A stretch of DNA of 64,000 nt. Source: Apiospora phragmitis (lineage: Eukaryota > Ascomycota > Sordariomycetes > Amphisphaeriales > Apiosporaceae). Shown one piece after another: positions 45,363 to 56,401 of this stretch. A program made the translations under genes and the position numbers. The stretch covers positions 2,170,001-2,234,000 of the forward strand of contig JAQQWL010000013.1 in NCBI GenBank assembly GCA_038363925.1, in the 5' to 3' direction. The first letter of the stretch is position 1. Each line of letters begins with the position of its first letter. The notes beneath the pieces were generated by a model. The model did no database searches and was not told where the DNA came from. It worked only from the letters and a program-made list of their open reading frames with translations.

Positions 45363-45994
45363 GTTTAGGCTTCCGCTCGGCTATAGTCAGACGCTACTAC
45401 AGCTCAGATAGCTTGGCTCCTTGACGGCGACGACCGGGAGAGTGGACGACCACGGCGGATGATACTCTGATAAGTATATGACGGGTAAGGATCCTGGATA
45501 CCGAAGAAGAGGTTTCGGGCGCTACGTATGGAGTATACTCTGGAAAGACATGAAACGGTTTTCCTAGCGACGTTAAATGAGTGATAGAAAGGGCGAATCT
45601 TGGTGCAAAGGATATGCTACCACCAGCCCCTATTTCTCCTGTGCGGGTATCTCGTTGGAATGACTGGTTTCTACTCACCCTTCTCTTCCTTCAAAATCTT
45701 GGAATATCATCTGAGCTACATTGGCCAAAATTGGGCGACGGGATAACTGGTGATATTTGAAGTAGCTGGTGGTACTTTCTATACACACGAGACATAACAG
45801 CATACACGGCAGCGGATCAAGGAAGGAGCCAAGATAAACAGTATACGTTAATGATTGATTGAATCAAAGCTGCTCTGCTAAAGGCAAAGATACATCACAC
45901 AGAATTATACAGTAAAGCTCGAGAACAAAATCCAAGACTATCGAAATCAGGCAACAACGCAACTCTGGCGGTCGCTGACTTTCACTAGCCATGT
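45363..45994. other. Intergenic between convergent genes
   Basis: 632 bp between the UstYa-like gene and the first DUF7924 gene. No supported gene. Confidence 0.5.
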
Positions 45995-48900
45995 CTAGAT
46001 GTAGTGGGAATCGGGAATGGAACGAGAGCCACCGCCAGAATAGGAGCCTGACTGGTAGCTCTTCGACCCCGAAGCGACTGATGGCGATTGATAAACCGAT
46101 GGCGCCAGCCTCAGTCGAGCTCGAGCGGAAGCTCTTTCTGGATCTTCCTCGAGTAAGAAATCAAACGCATCCTGGAACTGGCGAAGGCGCGGGCCTTTGC
46201 CCCAGTCCAGCATATTCTTGACGTAACGGCGAAGCAGCAGGTAATCCACTAGATTCTCCAGATCAAAGCGGTAGCGTACGTCCTGCATGTAATACTTGCC
46301 ATCGTCGCTGCTCCATGAGACATGGAGCTTTGCCTGCCCCAGGTCCATGGAGATATTGAAGGACGTGTTTTCCACCGTCTTGGCGTTGGGGTACTGCTGC
46401 AGCAGACGATTGAGCCGTTCGGCGGTTTCGACGCACGTGGCGGAGCCGCCGAGACACTGGTTCGTTGCGACCCACGGACTTCTTCCGCTGAAAGGCCCCT
46501 CCTCCCCGTGATCTCGATAGTGAAAAAGGGAAAGAAAGGTTATCGGCACTCTCCCCCATTGGCGGATCAATCATGTGGCCGACCAGGATTTTGGAATCGG
46601 AGAACTCCATGAAGCCACGCTTCGTCGTATACCCGTAAGCCAAGTTCGGCATTGGCTTGGACACTTTGTTGGGACCGGGGCCGCTGGGAATACAGCGTTG
46701 AAACATGGGTCTAATCCTGACCGCCAACCCATCTTTATATACATCATCCGCCCCCGGGAAAATCTTTTCTCTAAACAAGCTATCAACATCTGCTTCGAAG
46801 GCGCCATAATTCTGCATGCTTCGGAGGAATCTCATTACCGGTATTAAGCTAAAGCACCCCCTCACGGGCCACTTTACTGAGCTACCGTTACCCTTATAAT
46901 TAAAGCCATTTCTACGGTTAGAATTAACGTAAATATACTATTTTTCGTTATTTTTAATAATAATATAGTCCTCCGCCTCCGTGCTATTACCTTCTATAGC
47001 TTTTATAGCGTTACGAGGCCTTCTTAGCACTTCGACGTCGTTAATTTCGTCCTCGTATACGACCCTACTCTTTAGCTTTTACCTAGCCCGGCGTATATTA
47101 GTTATATAAATAAATTATTATCCCGGTACGATTTTTACTTTTTAATATATTTTTATAATTTTATTATCGAGTTTAGTTTAAAAATAATCGATTTAAGTTT
47201 TAAAATACGCGATTTTATTAACCTTTTAATTTAAAGCTTTATTACCTTTTTTAATAAAGAGTTATTAAAAGGGTAATTTAAAAGTAAAGTTCGTAATAAC
47301 TAATTTCCGACTATTATTTCGTAATCTTTAATTATTAAAAAGTGTTTTAATAAGTATTAAAATTAATTTAACGAGGAAATCGGGTATTAAATTTCTTTTA
47401 ATTACTTTTAATAATTTTAAACGTGCTTAAATAGTTTTTATATTTTTTAAAATAATATATTTTAATAATAACGGCTTGAAGTAATTTTGCGTATAAATTT
47501 TAACTATTTTTTAAACGTTTCTAATAAAAAAAAATTAATACGTTAATTTTAACCTAGCGGTATATTTTTAATATATTTATTTTTATAGGTTTTAATTTAA
47601 AAACTATATTTACATATTTTTTTTAAAATAATTCTTACCCTTTTTTTTAATAAATTAAAAACTTTTATATTTAAAAATTATATTATATAATTATAATATA
47701 GTTTATAAAAAATTATTTTCGTATATAATTTAAAGTTATTATAAATTAAAATAACTTATTTATTATTATAACGAAATCGTATATAAAAGATAAAAATATT
47801 TTAAATTTAAATTAAAATTATAATATTATTAATCTACTTTTTAAGTAACGCTTTAAACCGTTAGTTATTTTAAAGATAATCGTCTTAGTTTAGAAATTAT
47901 TAGTTTTAAACGTCGGCTTTTTTAAAATTAACTAGCGGCGAGAGGGTTACTTTATTATAGTTTATATATTTTAAGGTAGTAATTTATTCTCTTTTTTTAA
48001 CGTCTTTTTTAAAAACTAAATAATTAATAACTTTAATAATTACTTAATAGCTACTATTAACGCTTTAATTAATACTTATTTCGTTAATATTATAAAAGCG
48101 TTTAAAAAGGATATTAACTAGTTTTAAAGTATTAAATTTATTAAAAAAAACGTTAATATTTATTACTATAACTTTATTAACCCGGTTATAATTAATTATT
48201 TTCGACCTTATAGTTTTAACGGATTTATTTCTAATTAAAAAATAAGTATATTATTATTATCTTAAAGTATAAAAAGCTTTAAAAGCGTTTAATATTTACT
48301 AAGCTATAAATTTAAACTTAATTAATATTAATATAAAGCTTAACTTAATTTAATTAACGGCTTAATATATTAATTCGTTTTTTAAAAATAATAATAAAAC
48401 TTATTAATCTTTATTAAACTTACTTTTAATAGGTATACCGGCGAGACGGCGTTAGATATACGATTGGGGGGCTAATTATTTACGGGCGGATTCGTAAGTA
48501 GCTACTCCGAGCTTTACGTTACGCACGGCAGCTTATGCACGCTTTTAAATATCAAATAAAGATATCGTTATAAAAAGTAGAAGTAAACGAGAAAAATAAG
48601 GGTAATAATTACTTTAAAAAATAAAAGGTAATAATTAAATTAAAAAGTCTTCTAATTAGGATACACGGTAAAAAGACGCGTTCGTGGGGTAAAACGCGGT
48701 GGCCCGTAACGGGGTGGCCCGTGAGGGGGTGCTTTAGCTTACCTCCTCGATGGTAGGCTCAGGCGACGTCCGGGGGTTCCCGACTCTGTCGCAAAGGGCA
48801 GACATTTTTGGGGGTAAGGGATCCTCGCGATCGCGTTTCTCGATGCCATTCTGTTCCAGATTCGTCTCCCTGTAGTCGGGTCGCTCGTCGTGTCTCCCAG

Positions 48901-49165
48901 TCGATGCGACGCTCCGGTAGGTCGTGGCCGTGGAGGGGAGAGATATACCCGTTAAGACACTGGAGGCTGATCGGGCCGGAGTATCTAGTCCGTTTATGAC
49001 GCTGGAAATGTCTGGGTTGGCTTCGGAGGAAATTTCAGAGGGCAGCTGGCTCAGCCAGTCCGCCACACCCTCTCTTTCTGCATATAGGAGGAATGTATCG
49101 AGAGACCGCTTCCTGTTTACTCCCATATTCCCGGATATCCCTTTGGCGGGTGAAAGGCGGTTCAT
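45995..49165 (-). pseudogene. DUF7924-type gene, copy 1, split by a transposon
   Basis: The 5' part (48742-49165, minus) starts MNRLSPAKGISGNMGVNRK and runs to PRTSPEPTIEE. A 1.9 kb TIR element (46847-48739) then interrupts it at a TA. On the far side the frame resumes exactly with VMRFLRSMQNYGAFEADVDS. The core reads MFQRCIPSG, KPMPNLAYGY, SPWVATNQCLGGSATC, VSWSSDDGKYYMQDV and RRYVKNMLDWGKGPRL, as in DUF7924 proteins, a large fungal family of unknown function. Two small shifts near 46510-46560 also break the frame between FPF and WVATNQ. The C-terminus is Ser/Gly-rich and ends at 45995. The second copy lies head to head at 50277-51870. Confidence 0.82.
46847..48739 (-). mobile_element. Unclassified TIR transposon (copy E), full length
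   Basis: 1,893 bp with perfect 26-bp inverted ends (AGCTAAAGCACCCC...GGGCCAC; 46847-46872 and 48714-48739), a repeated GGGCCAC unit just inside the right end, and TA on both sides (46845-46846 and 48740-48741). The interior is extremely AT-rich and full of stops. Only a C-terminal coding tail near 46930-47060 (minus) can be read (EDEINDVEVL, then TEAEDYIIIKNNEK). TA target and length fit the Tc1/mariner-pogo group, but I cannot see a DDE motif. Copies G (13220) and F (62237) are relatives. Confidence 0.82.
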
Positions 49166-50276
49166 TTAATGGAGCCGTTCGTTGTTGGCTAACGGATGGA
49201 ATATAGTCTCGATCGCGCGTTGATAGCTGAAATGGATCAATCGAGCGGTGTCGGGGATGTCGGAATCATAGTCATGGTGGACATACGATTATTTATGTCG
49301 TCGTATGTAGGCGGTCAAGTGCGACCGAGGAATGTGATCGAGTTCCTGCTGCCAACCGGGGAGGGGGGTCAGGGATTGGCAGGCAACAAGCACACCGGAT
49401 AATGCACCTAACGGGCGTGCTGCCCTGAACGAGCTTCGCCAGTAGTATGGGACGATCTGGTTATCTGCGTCAACTAGCGGTAATCCCAGGTTCGCTTCTT
49501 TGATAAGAGCGTGATACGTTGGGGCATGACGCCCAGCCCCTGGTCTGCGTCTCCGTTGATACGTAATGCTTCGATGACGTTGCCGTCAGGCAAGTCAAGG
49601 TGCAATATGCCGCCGAGCATCTTGGACTATTCGTTTTTCTTCAGGTGAGTCCACCACCAGCTATTCCACCACAACTCATTATCCGAACCAACGGCTTCAT
49701 GTGAAACTATGCTGTTGGTTATTCTAGTATCATACGGATGTTCCGATGCCAAGGACCATTATCCACAAATATTTACCATCGGGCTAAATATGGAATCAAC
49801 AGACGTGGTCGATGTGTCCATTCATCTCCAGGTTTACGCCGTTTACGCCGACCCACAACCAATTAGGCGGGCAAGCGGGTTAGCGCACGGCAAGTGGCTC
49901 GAGTCTACCCCACAGTTAGCTCTGGATTTAGGCTCGGTCGCATTCCTCGGTCGCGGCACCGTTGCTGACCTTCTTCCTTACCTTACGAAATATTAACCGA
50001 ATGGCCGCGACAACATCTACGCCCTTCTGGCCTGCAGACGAGGGTGCATGCCAATCGCCCGTGTCATTGTCTAGCAATCGCCATTGCGAGTTTGTAGTTA
50101 CCCGGTAGCGAGGACATATTTGTCCATAGCGCGACGACGAGGCCACGGTCTACCAATAACCAATCGCATGTCCACCACAAGACCATGACATCCCCGGCCA
50201 CGTTCGATTGACCTGTTTCAGTCATCGCCGCCGCCGCGACCGCCAACAACCAACATCAGTAGCGAACGACTACAAA
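49166..50276. other. Region between head-to-head DUF7924 copies
   Basis: 1.1 kb. The sequences just before both start codons are similar (ACAACGAACGGCTCCATTAA on one side, AGTAGCGAACGACTACAAA on the other), so the duplication included the 5' leader. The minus strand near 49485-49625 has a protein-like stretch (KMLGGILHLDLPDGNVIEAL, then RINGDADQGLGVM). The plus strand near 49800-49995 has another (VSIHLQVYAVYADPQPIRRA). I do not recognise either, and both may be relics of one lost gene. Confidence 0.45.
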
Positions 50277-51870
50277 ATGGACGACATTTCTCCCGCTGAG
50301 GGGATATCCGGGAAGATGGAAGCAAAGAGAAAGCGGAAACGGTCTCTTGATACATTCCTCCTGGACGCAGAACGAGACGAGACTCCTTCCAAGCGCCCCT
50401 ATTGCCCAGACAGTCTCTCTAGCCGTGTAACGGACTGGCTGAGCCAGCTGCCCCTGAACGCCCCTCCAACGAAGCCGACCCAGACATGTCGAACCTGTTC
50501 AAGAAAGGCAAGGGCAAGGACAAGGACAAGGGAAAGAGCAAGAGCGATGGCAGTGTCCTAGGACTAGCCACCCCTAGTATTTCTTCTGGTGTATCCCGCC
50601 CAGCCACAACGACGGGAACTGTTTAGACCGGGGCTTCGGCTTCAACAACACCACTAGTCAACCGGACCGAGTATCGAGAGTATTTGGAAGAGAACAAGAT
50701 CTACTTCCGCGAATATGACGAGCCCGTACCGAAGTATGTCACGGACGTGTGCGACGATATGCGAAAGCCCCGTACCTCGCCGGAGCCCACGCGGGATGAT
50801 GCGCTGCGCCACATGAACCAGTTGATAAGGATGCAGCACAATGGCGCCCAGGAATCGCAGGTCGAAGACTGGTTCAAGACTAAAGTCTTTCCAGATGCGG
50901 ATGGTATAGCCGAACGTCGGTTGCAGGGGTTGGAGGTTCGGGCTAAACCCACTTTCCAGAACTGCATTCCGAATGGCTCGGGCTCAAGCCCCCAGAGAAT
51001 CTCGAAGCCGATTCCAGATCTGGTTTACGGATATTCCACCGATCGCCGGAGGGCGCCTTTCAGTAGCGCCCAGAAGATCGCTGGAGGAAGATGGATCCCC
51101 GGTTGGGGATAGTCGACAACCACAGGGCCCTCGCCTTCCCATTCTTCGTCGTCGAGTTCAAGTCGGAAGGGCCGAGCAACGGCAGTATGTGGGTGGCCAC
51201 GAATCAGTGCCTGGGCGGCTCTGCCACCTGTACCGAGGCTGTCAGTAGGCTCAACTACCTCCAGCAGTATCCGGGCGCCCGCCCGGTAGGCAATATGGCC
51301 TTTAGCATTGCCATGAATCAAGCTTCGGCCGAGCTCTACGTCTCCTGGAAGACCGACGAGCTTGAATACTACATGCGGGAAGCTGCCGCCTTTTACCTGA
51401 AAAGGCCGAAGGGTTTCCTTGAGTTTCGACGTTACGTGAGGAATATCCTTGACTGGGGTAAGGGCCCGCGTTTGGAAGATCTCCAGGAGGCATTCGATAC
51501 CGTACTTGAGGAAGACCGGAAGATCGCGTCGGCTCAGGCTAAGCAGAGACCGGCGCCTTCGTCGGCTAGTGGGTCGTCAGCCTCCTTGAAGCGTCCGCAA
51601 AGGGCTCCGGATGCGAAGCAGGCACCAGTGGACGGTCATTCTACCTCTGGATCTCGCGGATATGCCCAACCCTCTGGCTACCAGTCGGCGTCGGCTGCTT
51701 CGGGGTCAAGGAGCTACCAGTCCGGCTCCTACGCGGGAGGTGGCGGCTCTCGCTCCGGTCCGGGCTCTGGTAGCAGCTTCAGAGGAGGCCGGGACAGAAG
51801 TCCCAGTCCGCCAGTGAGCACTTCAGGGGCCACGCAGTCTAAAACACCCAAGCCGTCCGGGCTACGATAG
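50277..51870 (+). pseudogene. DUF7924-type gene, copy 2
   Basis: ATG at 50277 opens MDDISPAEGISGKMEAKRK, parallel to copy 1. The frame shifts by one base near 50465, continues MSNLFKKGKGKDKDKGKSK, and has a TAG at 50624-50626 before RTEYREYLEENKIYFREYDE. The core domain has KPRTSPEPTRDDALRHMNQL, DWFKTKVFPDADG and KPIPDLVYGYSTD. A further shift near 51085-51100 comes before ALAFPFFVVEFKSEG and WVATNQCLGGSATCTEAVS, then EYYMREAAAF and RRYVRNILDWGKGPRL. The C-terminal 100 residues are Ser/Gly/Arg-rich low complexity. DUF7924 proteins have no known role; the FFVVEFK and WVATNQ spacing recalls PD-(D/E)XK-like folds, which is only a suggestion. Both copies have an FPF-xIE/VEF boundary damaged by indels. 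Confidence 0.78.
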
Positions 51871-52881
51871 TCGACGTGCGCCGCCACCACCAAGGCCCAG
51901 CGGATCTCCTCCTAGGTCCGACAATTACGCGCAGAGGCTCAATGCCCCTTCTCGCGACCCTTACCGCCGCGGCGACTCCTCCCGCAAGCAGTTTCCCGAT
52001 GTCTATGATCGAAGGCGATGATAGTTATGCTTTTATCTATGATGCATGTGATACCCACGATACCATCGACTTTCAAATCTCAATAGCGTCTCTTGTCTAT
52101 CTCTTCTTAGTTTGAATTGTGTTTTGCCGGGCTTTTCTTGGTTTGAATGGTGTTTTGCTTAGGTTCTTTTAGTTTTGATATTGGTTTTCTCGGGTTTCTG
52201 TACATTATGATGAATCTCGCTGGTGGATATGGCGTATAATGACTACACTAAGGTATATATTTTCCACTTCTCTTGTCATAGACTTTTATCGTGTCAACCC
52301 ATGATACGCCCAGCTATCCCAGCTATCCTAGCTATCCTAGCTCGGCTATCCCAATTCCGGCCCGGATCATGGGCCCTCTCGACTCGGGATCGACGAAGTG
52401 TGAAGTGACTCCGGGTTGTGGTGACGGCAATGGAGTTTTCCAGATGTCGACACCAGCCAGAGGGTTTCATGCGTCAGATGCCAATACTGCTGCAATTTAG
52501 TGAGCAGTCGGGGATTAGGAAGTAACATTAAGCAAGATACAAGGGGTCTCAGATGGGAGCGCGGCCAGCGCAACCGAGATGGGAAATAGTTGAGCATAGG
52601 AGGTTCAATCCAATTTGGGGTTACGCAAATGAGGGGAAGAGGAGATAAACGGGGGGCCCAGAAATATCATCCCTGTCATCCCTTGCTTCACCAGCCTACG
52701 TAGCAAATAAGTACCTAGCTCCAACCGCATGCTCTTTCTCATCCACTGCCGACGCAACTCGCAGCTGTTGGAAACCTAAACCTTAGCCAGAGTCGACCAG
52801 CGTGGTGGGCTTTACCCATTCGAATTGCACTTTCAATATAATTCTGAGCGAGGATCGACCTGAGACTGACGAGGACTCAAC
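51871..52881. other. Intergenic with a short tandem repeat
   Basis: About 1 kb. At 52311-52350 a 9-bp unit (AGCTATCCY) occurs four times. AT-rich stretches with TTTTGCTT/TTTGATAT and a repeated GGTTTGAATGGTGTTTTGC-like phrase lie at 52095-52170. No supported gene. Confidence 0.5.
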
Positions 52882-54062
52882 ATGCTTTGGCCTTTGGTTG
52901 CTGCCGCCGTGGCGCTCATGGTTACCTTCTCATACCGCAAGGTACAGTTTATGCGATTTCGGCAGCATGCAACTCTGCCTCAACATCCAACCTCGCTGAT
53001 ACTAGGGCATCTCAAAGTTTTTGGCGACTATGTGAAACGCAACAGGCCCGACGCTCATCCGGACATGGCCATCGTAGCCATGAGCCAAGCCCTGGGCAGG
53101 CCTCCTCTGATGTTTGTCGACTTGAGACCGATCAGTCAGCCCATGGTTGTGGTGGGTGACCACGATATCGCCGACCAGCTTACCAAGGCTACACCAACAT
53201 TCCCAACAAGCCCGCCCAAGTCTTCCCAGTCCTTGGATCGCATCCAGTACGTGATGGGTCCCACGTCCATCTTCTCGGCACATGTACGTACAATACATCT
53301 TGGACCATTTCGCGCATTGTACTCTCCATGGCCTTGCAAGATGTGGGGACGACTCTGACACCCAGAGTCATGGAGGAAACGTGCGACCAACTCCGCACTT
53401 TCTGTTTGCGGGACACGATGCTACTGTCACCCTACTATCGTGGGCACTTTACGAGCTCTCGCGAACCCCTCATGCACTGCGCACCGTCCGTACTGAGCTC
53501 GACACCTTGCTTGGTAGTGACGCCAGCCCCGCGGCTGTGCGCGCCATATTGCTAGAGCGGACAGACCTGTTGCAACAAATGGATTACCTGGCCGCCGTCA
53601 TAAAAGAAACGCTGCGTCTGCACCCCCCCGGACGGCACGGCGCGCGCAATTCCGCCGGGCTCCGGCTTCACTGTGCGCATGCCCGACGGACAGCAGCAAT
53701 GTCTGGACGGGCTGCTGGTCTACAACTGCTAGAACCTCATCCACACCGACCCCAACACCTTCGGCCGCACCGCGGGCGATTTCGTCCCGGAACGTTGGCT
53801 GCTCTCGGCCGGACCGGGATCATCAGTTCCTCCTGCCGAGGCGTGGTGCGCGTTTGAGCGAGGCCCGCGGAACTGCATCGGCCAGGAGCTGGCTAACATC
53901 GAAGCGCGCGGCATCCTGGCGCTGGCGGCCCGTCGGTTCGACTTTTGCAAGGTGGGCCTGGGCGCAGTCATCAGGGACGAGAGCGGCCGGCCGAGACTAG
54001 ATGCCAACAAGAAGGGCCAGTATCAAGTTGGGGAAGAGCTTTACTCGGTGCGTCTGTCATAG
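52882..54062 (+). pseudogene. Cytochrome P450 (copy 2) with internal deletion
   Basis: ATG 52882 opens an N-terminal anchor (MLWPLVAAAVALMVTF) and the early P450 fold up to MGPTSIFSAH, where the C-helix (WRxxRK) should begin. After about 130 bp of unreadable sequence the frame FLFAGHDATVTLLSWALYEL, the I-helix, follows near 53395. Some 170 residues (C to H helices) are therefore gone. KETLRLHPPG is the K-helix. A shift near 53640 and a TAG at 53730-53732 (LLVYNC, stop, NLIHTDP) come before the haem-ligand motif [10 protein letters not shown]. The reading ends with TAG at 54060-54062. Without the C-helix region it cannot fold into a working oxygenase. It faces the same way as a third P450 764 bp downstream, so the two may be remains of one cluster. 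Confidence 0.8.
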
Positions 54063-54330
54063 CATGAAAAAATGTACATGCTTTCCAGGGACACTCCGCT
54101 GACGAATGAGACATAGTTAAGGCAAATAACGTCAAAACCGGTCGATGGTATGATAATGAATGTGGGATTGGCGGAGTAGTAATGTGTGAGCAGGACTATA
54201 CCTTACAGCAGAGGGGACAATGCCTTGGGTAGCACAAGGCAATGACTGTAGATGGGCAGCAAATCCTTTGGAAGTAAGCTACGGAAATACACATGTAGAG
54301 ATATTTTGAATTAACATATCCTTAGATGTG

Positions 54331-54620
54331 GACAACCGATCTGAGGAACTTGTGTGTTGGCGGTTACGCCCTTACTCGGGGTTTGTCTATTTACTCGGGG
54401 GTTAGCCCTTACTGGAGGATTGCCCATTTACTCGGCGGTTGCACCCTTACATGGGCCGATCCGACGAAGAAGTATTAGTAATCGATTTAAGGAACTTATG
54501 TATAAATTGAGGGTTACCCCCTCACTCAGGCCGATCCGTCGGACAGGTATAAATAACCGATCTAAGGAACTTATGAGTTGGGGAGTGCCCCCTTACTCAG
54601 AGGTTGCCCCTTACACGGGG
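54331..54620 (+). repeat. Imperfect interspersed tandem repeat
   Basis: Three copies of a phrase near AACCGATCTAAGGAACTTATG (starting about 54334, 54478 and 54555) alternate with six or so copies of GGTTRCCCCTTACTCGG-like units. The spacing is roughly one or two multiples of 72-77 bp. No inverted ends were found. Confidence 0.65.
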
Positions 54621-54825
54621 TCTGCATGGCGAAAGCTAGTTAAGAAGGTGTTGCGAGAGATTGATGACCAATTGGCTATAAAAACCTGGCTACCAAATGA
54701 TTGCCAGAGCCTTTCTTTAGGCGTGGGCGATGATACATCCTGATAGAAAGCTGAGACACTGATATTGATATAAGTTCCATGAAAAGAGAACCAAGCTTGC
54801 ACCTTTCTCCCCCTCTGCTTTCACC

Positions 54826-56401
54826 ATGACGAGCTATCGTGTTCTTGAGTTGTTTCTTGTGCCTTCATGCATTGCTGCTCCGATTCTGGCTGTCGCAGTG
54901 GTCTATGGTTCGATGTGGCTCATCCTACGTCTAACGCAGGATCCAGCAGAACCTCCCCCACTCCTTGATTCTATACCTTTTCTGAGCCCAGTCTTAGGCC
55001 TGGTTAGCCGCAGGTACAAGATTTTCACTAGTCTACGGTAAGAATTTAACCTCTGTAGTCCCTGTATACGGGTGTGTGAGTAACAAGGAATTAATCGGGT
55101 CGTACATCCACCTCATCCTGGAAATGGTCGTTGCTGACAGTAGCTCACCAGAGACCATTATGGCTTCCCAATCAACACGTTGCGCGTGCCTGGACTACGT
55201 ATGTATGTGGCCAACGACAGGGCGTTGATCTCTGCCATTGAGCGTAATATACGGACTATCTCATTTGCGCCCATCGAAGCTCAGGCCACGGCAGCCGTGT
55301 TAGCGACCAGCAAAGCCACCAACGACATCATGGCTCGTGACCCAGGCAGCGACCAGAACCACTTCGCCGTGTTCCGGAAAGCAGTGCGCCCAATTCTAGC
55401 CCCAGGCCCTCATCTTGACACCATGTTGCGGAGACCTTTTCACACAATGTCTCTGTCTTTGGACGCCCAGCTAGCGTCTGCGGAGCCGATAAAAACCAAC
55501 CTGCTTGCGTGGGTACGTCACGAGATCACCCTAGCCGGGACCAATGCCGAGTACGGCGAAGCGAATCCTTTCCGCGATCCCGCCATTGAGGCATCATGGC
55601 AGTAAGTTGACCCCGGAACCCCCCAGGACAGAAAGTGGCCCACGGTTGCTAGCTAACCAAGACGCGCAAAACAAGAAAATTCGTGTCGGGACTGCCCGTT
55701 TTGGTCGGCGGCGTGCTCCCCCGCGTATTCGCCCGCGAGAGCATCCGGGCCCGCGAGCGCCTTGTGCAGCGGTTCCTCGGCTACTTTCAGCAAGGCCACC
55801 ACGTCGCCGAGGGCTCGGCCGCCGTGCACGCCCGGCTGCGCCACAACGCGGCTGCGGGCATGCCGCCGGCCGACACCGCGCGCGGCGAGGTCGGCGCCTG
55901 CCTGGCGTTCGTCAATAACACGGTCCCCGCCGCCTTCTGGGCCCTGTACCACCTGTACGCGGACCCGGCCGTGCTGCGCGACGTGCGCCGCGAGCTATTG
56001 GCCTAGAACGCCGTGGTGCGGCGGCGGGCCAAGGATGGCAATGACCATAGTACCTCGACGTCGACCGCGTGCGCTCGGCGTGTCCGATCCTGCGGTCGAC
56101 GGTGCACGAGGTCTTCCGCTTCCGCGGCATCGGCACCGGCATGGTGCGCCGCGTGCTCGAGGACCAGCGCCTGGGCGGCGGCGGCGGCGGTGGCGGCGGC
56201 GGCAGCGGGTACCTGTTGAAGAAGGGCGGCCTCGTCTTCGCAGCCTCGGTCGCGCTCCGGGCGGATATTCGGCCCGCCCCCGGGCGAGAGTGGGCTGATG
56301 TCACGGCGGAGAAGTCGTTTGGCTTGGGTATCGCTACGGACTTTTTAATGCCGGATAGTGACCTGGAAGTAGACATCTTATCGACTGGTAATAACATTTG
56401 A
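54826..56401 (+). pseudogene. Cytochrome P450 (copy 3, CYP7/CYP8-like) lacking the haem motif
   Basis: ATG 54826 starts a hydrophobic N-terminus (VPSCIAAPILAVAVVYGSMW), then SIPFLSPVLGLVSRR. An intron starts at 55038, and its exact acceptor is uncertain because the phases do not match cleanly. The body reads LRVPGLRMYVANDRALISAI and VFRKAVRPILAPG. After an intron ending about 55678 it continues VSGLPVLVGGVLPRVFARES and CLAFVNNTVPAAFWALYHLY, the I-helix region without the usual acidic-Thr pair, as in CYP7/8-type enzymes. A TAG lies at 56004-56006 after RRELLA. HEVFRFRGIGTGMVRR is the K-helix. A ten-Gly run precedes YLLKKGGLVFAASVALRADI. The sequence then diverges and ends at 56401 without any Cys haem ligand. 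The C-terminal 80 or more residues are missing. Confidence 0.75.

Noticed and set aside
32635..56006. TAG read as an amino acid (reassigned code)
   Set aside because: Intact genes here (UstYa, aldo-keto reductase, secreted protein) end with TAG at the expected C-terminus, so TAG is a normal stop.
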